From an uncultured Oxalobacteraceae bacterium (GTDB lineage Bacteria; Pseudomonadota; Gammaproteobacteria; Burkholderiales; Burkholderiaceae): a stretch of 19,899 bases of DNA. The stretch covers positions 1-19,899 of the forward strand of contig CAMLFK010000069.1 of assembly GCA_946479255.1 (NCBI GenBank), in the 5' to 3' direction. Positions 1-7,605 of this stretch are shown piece after piece. How positions within the stretch are numbered: the first letter of the stretch is position 1; every line of letters starts with the position of its first letter. The position numbers were made by a program, and so were the translations under genes. Below the pieces are notes generated by a model, which had not been told where the DNA came from, made no database searches, and worked only from the letters and a program-made list of their open reading frames with translations.

Positions 1-827
1 TTGATGCCGGCAGCCCGGTCAAGCCGCTGTACGACTGGCGCGAGCAGAGCACCTATATCCGCCGCCCACCGTACTGGGAAGGCGCGCTGGCCGGCGCGCG
101 GCACCTCAAGGGCATGCGCCCGTTGGCGGTTTTGGGCGACAACATCACCACCGACCACCTGTCGCCGTCGAACGCCATCATGCTGAACAGCGCCGCCGGC
201 GAATACCTGCACAAGATGGGCGTCCCAGAAATCGACTTCAATTCCTATGCCACGCACCGGGGCGACCACCTGACCGCGCAGCGCGCCACGTTTGCCAATC
301 CGACCCTGAAAAACGAGATGGTGAAGGTCGACGGCAAAGTGCAGGCCGGTTCTCTGGCCCGGATCGAGCCGGAGGGCGAGGTCACCCGCATGTGGGAAGC
401 CATCGAAACCTACATGGCCCGCAAACAGCCCTTGATCATCATCGCTGGTGCCGACTATGGCCAGGGCTCGTCGCGCGACTGGGCCGCCAAGGGCGTGCGC
501 CTGGCCGGCGTGGAGGCCATCGTGGCGGAAGGCTTCGAGCGCATCCACCGCACCAACCTGGTCGGCATGGGCGTGCTGCCGCTGGAGTTCCTACCCGGGA
601 ATGACCGCAACACACTCGAAATCGACGGTACCGAAACCTATGACGTCATCGGCCACCGCGAACCGCGGGCCACGCTGACCCTCGTGATTACCCGCACGAG
701 CGGCGCCGTCGTTGAGGTGCCGGTGACCTGCCGCCTCGACACCGCCGAAGAAGTGGCGATCTACGAAGCCGGCGGAGTGCTGCAGCGCTTCGCGCAGGAC
801 TTTCTCGATGCACGGAAGGCGGCCTGA
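1..827 (+). CDS. acnD: Fe/S-dependent 2-methylisocitrate dehydratase AcnD, 3' part only
   Basis: The reading frame is open from base 3, so the 5' part of the gene lies outside the window; 274 C-terminal residues remain of a protein usually around 860-870. AcnD belongs to the aconitase family and dehydrates 2-methylcitrate in the methylcitrate cycle for propionate use, giving a 2-methylaconitate that PrpF isomerises. Family marks seen here are the VLGDNITTDHLSPS stretch (about 129-172), the swivel-domain loop GQGSSRDWAAKG (about 460-495), which carries the substrate-binding Ser/Arg of aconitases, and ERIHRTNLVGMGVLPLEF (about 538-591). The Fe-S cysteines would be in the missing part. Sequence alone could also fit AcnA, but prpF begins one base after the stop codon, which favours AcnD. 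The first ATG in the visible frame (114) is internal and is not the start. Confidence 0.93.
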   Translation, partial: DAGSPVKPLYDWREQSTYIRRPPYWEGALAGARHLKGMRPLAVLGDNITTDHLSPSNAIMLNSAAGEYLHKMGVPEIDFNSYATHRGDHLTAQRATFANPTLKNEMVKVDGKVQAGSLARIEPEGEVTRMWEAIETYMARKQPLIIIAGADYGQGSSRDWAAKGVRLAGVEAIVAEGFERIHRTNLVGMGVLPLEFLPGNDRNTLEIDGTETYDVIGHREPRATLTLVITRTSGAVVEVPVTCRLDTAEEVAIYEAGGVLQRFAQDFLDARKAA

Positions 828-828
828 G

Positions 829-2028
829 ATGAAGCATCTTCCTCAACTGAGAATTCCCGCCACTTACATGCGCGGCGGGACCAGCAAGGGTGTGTTCTTC
901 CGCCTGCAGGATCTGCCTGCGGCGGCGCAGTTGCCCGGCGCGGCCCGCGACGCATTGCTGCTGCGCGTGATCGGCAGCCCGGACCCGTATGGCAAACATA
1001 CCGACGGCATGGGCGGCGCCACGTCGAGCACCAGCAAGGCGGTGATTGTGTCCGCCAGCAGCAAGCCTGACCACGATGTCGACTACCTGTTTGGGCAGCT
1101 TGCGATCGACAGGCCTTTCGTCGACTGGAGCGGTAACTGCGGCAACCTGTCGGCGGCGGTGGGCGGCTTCGCCATTGCGGCGGGCCTGATCGACCCGGCC
1201 CGCGTGCCGCAGGGCGGCATGGCCACGGTGCGCATCTGGCAGGCCAATATCGGCAAGACCATCATCGCCCACGTGCCGGTCAGCGAAGGACAAGTGCAGG
1301 AAAGCGGCGACTTCGAACTCGATGGCGTGACGTTTCCGGCGGCCGAGGTGCAGCTGGAGTTCCTCGATCCGGCGGCGGAAGAGGAGGGCGGGGGCGGCGC
1401 CATGTTCCCCACCGGCCGCGTGGTCGATGAGCTGGACGTACCAGGCGTCGGCACCCTGCGCGCGACCATGATCAATGCCGGTATCCCGACGATTTTTCTG
1501 GAAGCGGCGGCGCTGGGCTATACCGGCACCGAACTGCAGGAAGCGATCAATGGCGACGCCAAAGCGCTGGCGATGTTCGAGACCATCCGCGCCTGGGGCG
1601 CTGTTCGCATGGGACTGGTCAAGCACATCGACGACGCGGCGGCGCGCCAGCACACGCCCAAGGTGGCGTTTGTGGCGCCGCCTGCCGATTACATCGCCTC
1701 CAGCGGCAAGGCGATCGCATCTGGCGAGATCGACCTGGTGGTGCGCGCGCTCTCGATGGGCAAGCTGCACCACGCGATGATGGGCACGGCGGCGGTAGCG
1801 ATCGGCACGGCGGCGGCGATTCCCGGCACCCTGGTCAACCTGGCCGCCGGTGGCAGTGCGCGCAGCGCGGTGCGCTTCGGCCACCCATCCGGCACCTTGC
1901 GGGTAGGCGCCGAGGCGCGCCTGATCGACGGCCAGTGGCAGGTGAGCCGTGCCATCATGAGCCGCAGTGCGCGCGTCTTGATGGAAGGCTGGGTAAGGGT
2001 GCCGGCGGACCCTATGCAGAATGAGTAA
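829..2028 (+). CDS. prpF: 2-methylaconitate cis-trans isomerase PrpF
   Basis: The 399-residue product is close to the usual length of about 396. PrpF isomerises the 2-methylaconitate made by AcnD so that a normal aconitase can hydrate it; the AcnD/PrpF pair replaces PrpD in many proteobacteria. It is a cytoplasmic member of the diaminopimelate-epimerase-like fold. Visible family signatures are YMRGGTSKGVFF near residues 13-24, the GGATSSTSKAVIV segment with Lys70, and DWSGNCGNLSAAVGGF with Cys104. I take Lys70 and Cys104 to correspond to the active-site Lys and Cys described for the Shewanella enzyme, from memory of the family. The ATG at 829 was chosen over an upstream in-frame codon at 808 because it gives the canonical N-terminus and sits one base after the acnD stop. 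A GGAAGG in the acnD tail (814-819) can serve as ribosome binding site. The two genes should be co-transcribed and translationally coupled. Confidence 0.95.
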   Translation: MKHLPQLRIPATYMRGGTSKGVFFRLQDLPAAAQLPGAARDALLLRVIGSPDPYGKHTDGMGGATSSTSKAVIVSASSKPDHDVDYLFGQLAIDRPFVDWSGNCGNLSAAVGGFAIAAGLIDPARVPQGGMATVRIWQANIGKTIIAHVPVSEGQVQESGDFELDGVTFPAAEVQLEFLDPAAEEEGGGGAMFPTGRVVDELDVPGVGTLRATMINAGIPTIFLEAAALGYTGTELQEAINGDAKALAMFETIRAWGAVRMGLVKHIDDAAARQHTPKVAFVAPPADYIASSGKAIASGEIDLVVRALSMGKLHHAMMGTAAVAIGTAAAIPGTLVNLAAGGSARSAVRFGHPSGTLRVGAEARLIDGQWQVSRAIMSRSARVLMEGWVRVPADPMQNE

Positions 2029-2188
2029 ATGGAATCGTTTTCACCACTTTTCTGTTGTTTCTGTAAAGGAAAACACTGTCTAGGAGCATTTGTTTTTGTA
2101 ATTCTGTCATTTTCCGCGTTTTGTGGTTTATCATCGACTTTCCCTTGGCTGCCCTTTGTGGCGCAGCCGACTTTGGCCGTCGTCGGAT

Positions 2189-4708
2189 ATGGATCGCGTA
2201 CCACTGAACCTGGATTTTGTCGCTGAAGCTTTGCAACTGATCGGATCGCCTGCCTGTGCATGCACGGGCGAGGGCGTGGTGTTCGCGCGCAACGACGCTT
2301 GCCATGCGCTGCTCGGGGCCGACCCGCTCGGCCACCCGCTTGCGAGCTTCTTCAATGGCGCCACCAGGCCGGGCGCGCTGACCCACCTGGCGGCTGCCCC
2401 TTCGCAGGAGCAGCGCTGGGAAGCCATCCTTGACTGCCCGGCCGGGGAGATCGGCGTGCTGGCGCTGGCCAAACCGCTGTCGCATCCGGGCGCGCGGGCC
2501 GGCTTCACCCTGGTGTTCACCGACTTGGCGCCGCTGCACCTGGACCGCCAGACCCTGGCCGAGCTGCAGGCCATCATGAACAATGCCTCGATCAGCATCC
2601 TGTTCAGCAAGAACCGCATGATCACGCGCTACAACCGGGGCTTCGCGGAGATGTTCGGCTACGCCGGCGACGAAGGCCTTGGCATGTCCAGCCGTTCGCT
2701 GTTCCCGAACGACGAGATTTACGAACGCATCGGCGCCGAAGCCTATCCGCTGCTCACTTGCGGTAAGCCCTACCAGACCGAAGTCGACATGGTGCGCAAG
2801 GACGGCGGCAGCATGTGGGCGCAGCTGATTGCCTACCTGGTCAACCCGGACGACCCGGACCAGGGCGCCATCTGGATCGTCGAAGACCGCACCGAAGCCA
2901 AGCGCGCCGAGGAATCCTTGCGCAACGCGCTGCTGGAAAACCAGGCCATCCTCGACAGCGCGGTGCTCGGCATCGCGGTGGTGGAGAAGGGCTTCAACCT
3001 GCGCTGCAATACCAAGATGGAAGAACTGTTCGGCTATGCTCCCGGCGAAGTCACCGGCCTGTCGGTGCAGGCCTTGTATCCGGACCTGGCCAGCTGGGAG
3101 CAGGCGCGGGCCGAAACCTGGCGCGATTTTTCAGGCGGGCGCATTCATATGTCCGAGTACCAGCTGGTGCGCAAGGACGGCAGCACTTTCTGGGCGCGCC
3201 TGTCCGGCCGCCTGTTCGACCTGAGCCAGGCCAACGGCCGCTCGGTGTGGCTGGTAGACGATGTGACGGCGCGGCGCGAGGCCACCGAGACGGTGCGGCG
3301 CGCGCGCGATGAGCTGGAAGTGCGGGTGCTGGAGCGCACCGCCGAACTGGCCGGCGCCAACGCGCTGCTGCAGGGCGAGATTGTCGAGCGCCGCCAGGCC
3401 GAGGCACGGGTGCACCACATGGCTTACCACGACAGCCTGACCGGGCTGCCGAACCGGGCCCTGCTCACCGACCGGCTGGACCGCGCCATGGTGGCCGCGC
3501 AGCGCGCCGGCCGCAAGCTGGCGGTGATGTTCATCGACCTGGACCGGTTTAAGACGATCAACGATTCGCTCGGCCACCTGACCGGCGACTACCTGCTCAA
3601 GGAAGTGGCCAGCCGCCTGTGCCGCGCGGTGCGCGCCAGCGATACGGTGGGGCGCCTGGGCGGCGACGAGTTCGTGGTGCTGGTGCCGGGCATCCGCGGC
3701 CCGGACGAATGCGTGCAGGTGGCCGAGAAGATCATCGAATCGCTCTCCACCTCAGTCCCCTACGAAGGGCACCAGCTGCACATCACGCCGTCAATCGGGA
3801 TCTGCATGTTCCCGGACGATGGCGGCGACGTCGCCAGCCTGATGCGCCACGCCGACGCCGCCATGTACCACGCCAAGGCCAACGGCAGGAACAACTACCA
3901 GTTCTTCACCCAGCGCATGAACCTGGCGGCGGCCCAGCATTTCGAGCTGGAGAGCCGCCTGCGCACCGCGCTGGCCAAAGAGGAATTCGAGCTGTTCTAC
4001 CAGCCGATCTTCGACATCGCCACGCGCCGCATGCACAGCATGGAGGTGCTGCTGCGCTGGCGCCATGGCGCCGAGCTGGTGCTGCCGGACCACTTCATTC
4101 CGATCATCGAAGAGAACGGCCTGATCGTGCAGATCGGTGAGTGGGTGATCCGCCGCGCCTGCACCCAGAGCGTGGAGTGGCGCCGCCAGGGCCTCGATCC
4201 GGTGCCGCTGGCGGTCAATCTGTCGCCGCGCCAGTTCATGCACCGCGGGCTGATCGAATCGATCGAGCGGATCATCGAGGACACCGGCATCGACCCGGCC
4301 ATGCTGGAATTCGAGATCACCGAAACGGCGCTGATGCAGCATGGCGAACAGACCCTGGAAATCCTCGAGCAGTTGAACGGCATGGGCATCCGCCTGTCGA
4401 TCGACGATTTCGGCACAGGCTATTCGAGCCTGGCCTACCTGAAGCGCTTCCCGGTCAAGAAGATCAAGATCGACCGCGCCTTCATCAAGGACCTGGAGCA
4501 CAGCGCCGAGGACCGCGCCATCGTGGGCGCCATCATGGCGCTGTCGGACAGCCTGCAGCTGTCGGTGGTGGCCGAAGGGGTGGAAACCGAGGCGCAGTTC
4601 GACCTGCTCAAGGCCAACGGCTGCCAGTTCGCCCAGGGCTACCTGTTCAACCAGCCGCTGGCCGCGCCGGTCGCCACCCAGCTGCAGCCGCGCAGCGCAC
4701 TGAATTAA
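2189..4708 (+). CDS. PAS-PAS-GGDEF-EAL cyclic-di-GMP enzyme
   Basis: The 839-residue protein has no membrane segment, so it should be cytoplasmic. Residues 1-120 look like a degenerate PAS-like sensor. Two clearer PAS domains follow (about 122-245 and 248-365), both with the E.LFGYA/EMFGYA and VRKDG features, then a short coiled coil (about 368-410). The GGDEF domain has an intact GGDEF at 491-495 and RASD at 482-485, five residues upstream, matching the RxxD inhibitory site. The EAL domain starts with EVL at 619-621 instead of EAL, but keeps NLSPRQF, FEITETAL, DDFGTG (739-744), KIDRAFI, VVAEGVET and QGYLF. Both diguanylate cyclase and phosphodiesterase activity are therefore possible; which dominates cannot be read from sequence. 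ATG 2189 is preferred over an upstream GTG at 2123, although its ribosome binding site is weak. The 160-base leader after prpF is AT-rich and contains a GGCTGC/GCAGCC hairpin (2147-2168). Confidence 0.93.
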   Translation: MDRVPLNLDFVAEALQLIGSPACACTGEGVVFARNDACHALLGADPLGHPLASFFNGATRPGALTHLAAAPSQEQRWEAILDCPAGEIGVLALAKPLSHPGARAGFTLVFTDLAPLHLDRQTLAELQAIMNNASISILFSKNRMITRYNRGFAEMFGYAGDEGLGMSSRSLFPNDEIYERIGAEAYPLLTCGKPYQTEVDMVRKDGGSMWAQLIAYLVNPDDPDQGAIWIVEDRTEAKRAEESLRNALLENQAILDSAVLGIAVVEKGFNLRCNTKMEELFGYAPGEVTGLSVQALYPDLASWEQARAETWRDFSGGRIHMSEYQLVRKDGSTFWARLSGRLFDLSQANGRSVWLVDDVTARREATETVRRARDELEVRVLERTAELAGANALLQGEIVERRQAEARVHHMAYHDSLTGLPNRALLTDRLDRAMVAAQRAGRKLAVMFIDLDRFKTINDSLGHLTGDYLLKEVASRLCRAVRASDTVGRLGGDEFVVLVPGIRGPDECVQVAEKIIESLSTSVPYEGHQLHITPSIGICMFPDDGGDVASLMRHADAAMYHAKANGRNNYQFFTQRMNLAAAQHFELESRLRTALAKEEFELFYQPIFDIATRRMHSMEVLLRWRHGAELVLPDHFIPIIEENGLIVQIGEWVIRRACTQSVEWRRQGLDPVPLAVNLSPRQFMHRGLIESIERIIEDTGIDPAMLEFEITETALMQHGEQTLEILEQLNGMGIRLSIDDFGTGYSSLAYLKRFPVKKIKIDRAFIKDLEHSAEDRAIVGAIMALSDSLQLSVVAEGVETEAQFDLLKANGCQFAQGYLFNQPLAAPVATQLQPRSALN

Positions 4709-5478
4709 TCGTTCAGCGTTGCCACGACCGGCGCATGGTCGGACGGCTGCGCCCATTTGCGCGGCACGCGGTCGATCGCGCAGGCCGTGCAGCGTTTGGC
4801 CATCGAGGCCGACATCAGGATGTGATCGATGCGCAGCCCCTTGTTCTTCTGGTAGCCGAGCTGGCGGTAGTCCCACCAGCTGAACGATTTGTCGGGCTGC
4901 TCGAAGAGCCGGAAGGAGTCCGCCAGGCCCAGGTCCATCAGTGCGGTGAGGGCGGCCTTTTCTTTTTCGGAGAACAGCACCTGGCCGGCCCAGAGCGCCG
5001 GATCGTGCACGTCGCGGTCTTCCGGCGCGATGTTGTAGTCGCCCAGGATCGCCAGGCCGGCTTCGCCATGCTGGCGCATTTCCTCAGCCAGCCATTCGCG
5101 CAGCGATGCCAGCCAGGCCAGCTTGTAGATGTATTTATCCGAGTCGACCGCCTGGCCATTTGGGACATAGGCGCAGATGAAGCGCATCCCATTGATGGTG
5201 GCGGCAATGATGCGCTGCTGCTCATCCTCGAAACGCGGATTGTTCTTGACCACGTCGGTGATCGGCTCGCGCGACAGGATTGCCACCCCGTTATAGGTTT
5301 TCTGGCCGCTGTAAGTGACTTGATATCCGGCTGCATTAATTTCCGCCACCGGGAACTTATCGTCAGTCAGCTTTGTCTCTTGCAAGCACAGCACATCGAC
5401 GGGGTTGCTTATTAGCCATTGAAGCAATTGCGGCAGGCGAACTTTCAAGGAATTTACATTCCAGGTAGCGATTTTCAT
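4705..5478 (-). CDS. xthA: Exodeoxyribonuclease III (AP endonuclease)
   Basis: The 257-residue product belongs to the exonuclease III/APE1 family of Mg-dependent base-excision repair enzymes, which cut DNA at abasic sites and have 3'-phosphatase and 3'-5' exonuclease activity. All catalytic positions are visible: Asn7 in TWNVNSL, Glu34 in LQETKL, Tyr104 in CAYVPNG, Asp147 and Asn149 in GDYNI, Asp218 in LRIDHI, and Asp247-His248 in PSDHAPV. The ATG at 5478 gives the standard N-terminus MKIATWNVNSL; the open frame extends upstream to 5619 but that part is not family-like. No clear Shine-Dalgarno sequence precedes the start. The gene is convergent with the GGDEF-EAL gene, and the two stop codons share the palindrome TTAA at 4705-4708, leaving no room for a terminator between them. 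Confidence 0.95.
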   Translation of the reverse strand: MKIATWNVNSLKVRLPQLLQWLISNPVDVLCLQETKLTDDKFPVAEINAAGYQVTYSGQKTYNGVAILSREPITDVVKNNPRFEDEQQRIIAATINGMRFICAYVPNGQAVDSDKYIYKLAWLASLREWLAEEMRQHGEAGLAILGDYNIAPEDRDVHDPALWAGQVLFSEKEKAALTALMDLGLADSFRLFEQPDKSFSWWDYRQLGYQKNKGLRIDHILMSASMAKRCTACAIDRVPRKWAQPSDHAPVVATLND

Positions 5479-5632
5479 GGAGAAGGAGTGGTGAGATTGC
5501 AACAGTTGGCAGTATGGTTCGTCTTTTGCGATAGCGCAAGGCGGCAAAAGGGCGCGCCGAGTGTAGCAAAGTGTAACAAGGCGTGTTTTAATCACGCATT
5601 CCGTACTACTGTTACCCACGGGGAATTAAAAA

Positions 5633-5661
5633 TTGCATTCTTATAACGGTGAATGTAATAT
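5633..5661 (+). promoter_or_regulatory. Candidate sigma-70 promoter for the small-gene cluster
   Basis: TTGCAT (5633-5638) and TAATAT (5656-5661) are separated by 17 bases. The -10 is good and the -35 moderate. Transcription would start near 5668 and give a leader of about 170 bases before the ATG at 5837. This is a pattern match only; AT-rich DNA yields such matches by chance. Confidence 0.35.
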
Positions 5662-5776
5662 AGAGGAATTGACTGTTGCTGGAGGCACGGGACAGTTGAT
5701 AAGGTATTGAATTTAACAAATTTACTCCTAAAGCCCTTTGTTTATTTAATGCATCGGCCTGATTGATGGTACTATT

Positions 5777-5794
5777 TGAAACATTATTGTTTCA
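5777..5794. repeat. Inverted repeat TGAAAC-N6-GTTTCA
   Basis: An exact 6-base dyad with a 6-base AT-only spacer lies 42 bases before the start of the 5837 gene. Its size fits an operator for a dimeric regulator, or a weak hairpin in the leader. No regulator is identified. Confidence 0.35.
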
Positions 5795-5836
5795 CCTAGT
5801 TTGAAAATGCGATGACAGCATTTGTAAAGGATAAAA

Positions 5837-6229
5837 ATGCGAAGTGCATTTGAAGCATGGGCGCAACGTGACGGTCACATCGTCCGCCGCCGAGAAGACA
5901 AGCCCGATGAATATCTCGTGTTCGAGACGCAGCGCCGCTGGGTAATCTGGCAGGCTGCTCTGGCACACGGTAAAACCGCCGCCGCCGCGCCAGCCGCTGG
6001 CAAGGTCGCGGGCAAAGCCGTTGGCAAGGAAGCGCCGGCCGAGCCGGCACGCGCCGCGGCACCGCAGATGGCCTCCGATGAAACGGCCGTCCGCAACCGC
6101 GTGCTCAATGAGGTGCTCGATGCGTTCAGCGAACTCGATGACAATTCCGGCATTGAAGGCGTGTTGAAGGTCATTCAGGGCCTCAAGAAGAAGCAGAAGG
6201 CCATGGCCGAAGACAAGTCCGAAGGCTGA
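5837..6229 (+). CDS. Unknown protein with N-terminal Trp-rich module and Ala/Lys linker
   Basis: I cannot name this 130-residue protein. Three parts are visible. Residues 1-42 form a compact module with the pattern FEAWA...EYL...TQ..W..WQAAL; from memory, similar FEAWA/TQ..W..WQAA modules recur in small phage and proteobacterial proteins of unknown function. Residues about 45-77 form an Ala/Lys/Pro/Gly-rich, low-complexity basic linker, reminiscent of H1-like tails. Residues about 80-130 are charged and predicted helical, with a Lys-rich GLKKKQK segment. There is no signal peptide or membrane segment, so it is probably cytoplasmic. AAAGG at 5826-5830, six bases before the ATG, is a good ribosome binding site. 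The TGA overlaps the ATG of the DUF1653 gene (TGATG), so the two are probably translated together. Nucleic-acid binding is possible from the basic linker but is only a guess. Confidence 0.8.
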   Translation: MRSAFEAWAQRDGHIVRRREDKPDEYLVFETQRRWVIWQAALAHGKTAAAAPAAGKVAGKAVGKEAPAEPARAAAPQMASDETAVRNRVLNEVLDAFSELDDNSGIEGVLKVIQGLKKKQKAMAEDKSEG

Positions 6230-6429
6230 TGCAGTTCCGGCATTACAAGGGTGGCCTGTACGAGTTGGTGTGCGTGGCCACGCTTGAGTCGGACCTGTCC
6301 GAAATGATTGTCTACCGTGCGGCTGACGGTTCGATCTGGACCCGCCCCAAGAGCGTGTTCTTCGAACTGGTCGACGTCGGCGGCACGCTCGTGCCGCGTT
6401 TTGTCCCGTTGACGTCCTCCGTCCCGTAG
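6229..6429 (+). CDS. DUF1653 small protein
   Basis: The 66-residue product matches the DUF1653 pattern as I know it: an N-terminal RHYKGGLYE, a central [12 protein letters not shown], then the aromatic/Arg segment [12 protein letters not shown]. The family consists of small cytoplasmic beta-rich proteins with no established biochemical role. The ATG shares its A with the last base of the upstream stop codon (TGATG at 6227-6231), and no separate ribosome binding site is needed. It lies 52 bases before creA and may share a transcript with it. It is close to full length for a stand-alone DUF1653 protein. Confidence 0.85.
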   Translation: MQFRHYKGGLYELVCVATLESDLSEMIVYRAADGSIWTRPKSVFFELVDVGGTLVPRFVPLTSSVP

Positions 6430-6435
6430 TACACT
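6409..6435 (+). promoter_or_regulatory. Weak candidate promoter for creA
   Basis: TTGACG (6409-6414) and TACACT (6430-6435) resemble sigma-70 -35 and -10 elements, but the 15-base spacer is short. They overlap the end of the DUF1653 gene and would start transcription near 6442. creA could equally be read from the upstream cluster. Confidence 0.25.
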
Positions 6436-6481
6436 GGCGCGAAGGCGCGCATCCCTGCGTGCGCTGTACGGGAGAGCATGC

Positions 6482-6958
6482 ATGCGCATCAAACCTGCGT
6501 TGTCGATCGTTGTTTGCGGCTTGCTGGCCGCTGCCGGCGTTCGTGCCGAGACCATCGGTTCGGTCGATACCGTCTTCAAGCTGATTGGCCCGGACCACAA
6601 GATCGTGGTCGAGGTCCTGGATGACCCGCGCGTGGCCGGCGTCAGCTGCTACCTGTCGCGTGCCAAGACCGGCGGTATCAAGGGCGCGGTCGGCCTGGCC
6701 GAAGACAAGGCCGATGCCTCGGTGGCCTGCCGCCAGGTTGGCAACATCGGCTTCAAGGGCAAGCTGCCCAAGCAGGAAGAAGTCTTCAACGAGCGCGCTT
6801 CGATCTTCTTCAAGCGTGTGCGGGTGGTGCGCATGGTCGACACGCGCCGCAATGCGCTGGTCTACCTGGTGTACTCCGACCGCCTGATTGAAGGCAGCCC
6901 CCAGAACAGCGTGACCGCGGTGCCGGTTCCCGCTTCCCAGCCGATTCCACTACAGTAG
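6482..6958 (+). CDS. creA: CreA family periplasmic protein
   Basis: The 158-residue product closely follows E. coli CreA, including the start of the mature protein ([19 protein letters not shown]), the [10 protein letters not shown] segment, GLAED, and [12 protein letters not shown] followed by EGSP. Residues 1-22 form a signal peptide (KP, then a hydrophobic stretch, cleavage after VRA), so the protein should be exported to the periplasm. CreA has no established biochemical function. In E. coli it precedes the creBCD regulatory genes, but those are absent here, so the gene stands apart from that system. GGAGAG at 6471-6476, five bases before the ATG, is a strong ribosome binding site. Two conserved cysteines (CYLSRAK and the VACRQ segment) may form a periplasmic disulfide. 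Confidence 0.92.
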   Translation: MRIKPALSIVVCGLLAAAGVRAETIGSVDTVFKLIGPDHKIVVEVLDDPRVAGVSCYLSRAKTGGIKGAVGLAEDKADASVACRQVGNIGFKGKLPKQEEVFNERASIFFKRVRVVRMVDTRRNALVYLVYSDRLIEGSPQNSVTAVPVPASQPIPLQ

Positions 6959-7030
6959 AGTTCAAGGTCCCCGGCCATGCTGCCGTTAAGGGGAGAGGAC
7001 GATTTTTTTGGTGACGACATGGGAAGCTCA

Positions 7031-7480
7031 ATGAAAAGGTTAAAGCGGATCGCCGCATTGGCCATGCTTGGAGCGCTGGGCGGCTGCGCGACGATCAGCG
7101 AATCGACCCAGCAGGTGCTGATGGTGCGCACCATCCAGGATAACCGCGAGGTCACCGGTGTGGGCTGCGTGCTGACCAACGACGCCGGCCGCTGGTTCGT
7201 GACCACGCCGGGACGGGTGGCGGTGCAGAAGAGTGCCGGGAACCTGTGGGTCGACTGCAAGAAGGGCGTCGTGAGCGCCGGGCAGGATGTGGTGGCGTCC
7301 AAGGCCAATACCAGCGCTACGGTGGGTAATGCCGTGCTGACGGCGGGCCTGGGGTACTTGCTGGACAAGCGTACCGGGGCCGGCTTCGATTATCCGGAGA
7401 CCTTGACGGTGATGCTCAGGCGGACCGGCCGGTCGGCTGACAGCGACACTGAGGAAACTGGGGCGAACGTGGTGTACTGA
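7031..7480 (+). CDS. Small predicted lipoprotein of unknown function
   Basis: The 149-residue product starts with a short basic segment (KRLKR), a hydrophobic stretch and a lipobox-like LGGC with Cys19, so it is probably a signal-peptidase II lipoprotein anchored in a membrane facing the periplasm. The mature part contains GVGCVLTNDAGRWFVTTPG and NLWVDCKKG, a pattern I recall from small proteobacterial lipoproteins without a named role; two further cysteines could pair. A glycine/alanine-rich stretch near residues 95-115 may form a short hydrophobic segment. Other in-frame ATGs exist at 6977 and 7019; 7031 is preferred because it gives a clean signal sequence and has GGGAAG (7021-7026) upstream. 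Between creA and this gene a CGGC/GCCG hairpin flanked by CCCC/GGGG (6969-6993) and followed by seven T (7003-7009) may attenuate read-through. Confidence 0.8.
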   Translation: MKRLKRIAALAMLGALGGCATISESTQQVLMVRTIQDNREVTGVGCVLTNDAGRWFVTTPGRVAVQKSAGNLWVDCKKGVVSAGQDVVASKANTSATVGNAVLTAGLGYLLDKRTGAGFDYPETLTVMLRRTGRSADSDTEETGANVVY

Positions 7481-7495
7481 GCGCTGCCTCAAATG

Positions 7496-7531
7496 AAAAA
7501 AGCCGCACGGTGCGAACCATGCGGCTTTTTC
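7496..7531. terminator. Bidirectional rho-independent terminator
   Basis: AAAAAGCCGCA and TGCGGCTTTTT form an 11-base inverted repeat around a short loop. The GC core GCCGCA/TGCGGC is flanked by A on the left and T on the right, so it can terminate both the plus-strand small-gene cluster and the minus-strand pepA transcript. It lies between the two convergent stop codons. Confidence 0.9.
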
Positions 7532-7605
7532 TTTGCGTCGCCACCAAGCTGTCATCCCCTTCGCGGGGAGTCATTTTGGGAAATGCCCGGAATGACAGCG
7601 TAATT

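Larger units (their letters stand above)
5479..5836. other. AT-rich intergenic spacer between divergent genes
   Basis: This 358-base stretch separates xthA (minus) from the plus-strand small-gene cluster and holds no convincing ORF. It is clearly richer in A and T than its surroundings, especially from about 5600 to 5800, and must carry promoters for both directions. Seen in it are a short hairpin TTGCG/CGCAA (5526-5539), an inverted repeat GCGTG/CACGC (5581-5597), a possible plus-strand promoter (5633-5661) and a dyad TGAAAC/GTTTCA (5777-5794). I could not identify a convincing xthA promoter. Confidence 0.7.

Noticed and set aside
688..1884. 398-codon open frame on the minus strand opposite prpF
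   Set aside because: Composition rich in Arg, His, Gln and Gly with no domain is typical of antisense frames in GC-rich genes; prpF is clearly the real gene.
3791..4876. 361-codon minus-strand open frame across the EAL domain
   Set aside because: It is antisense to conserved EAL motifs and runs into xthA in another frame; no recognisable protein features.
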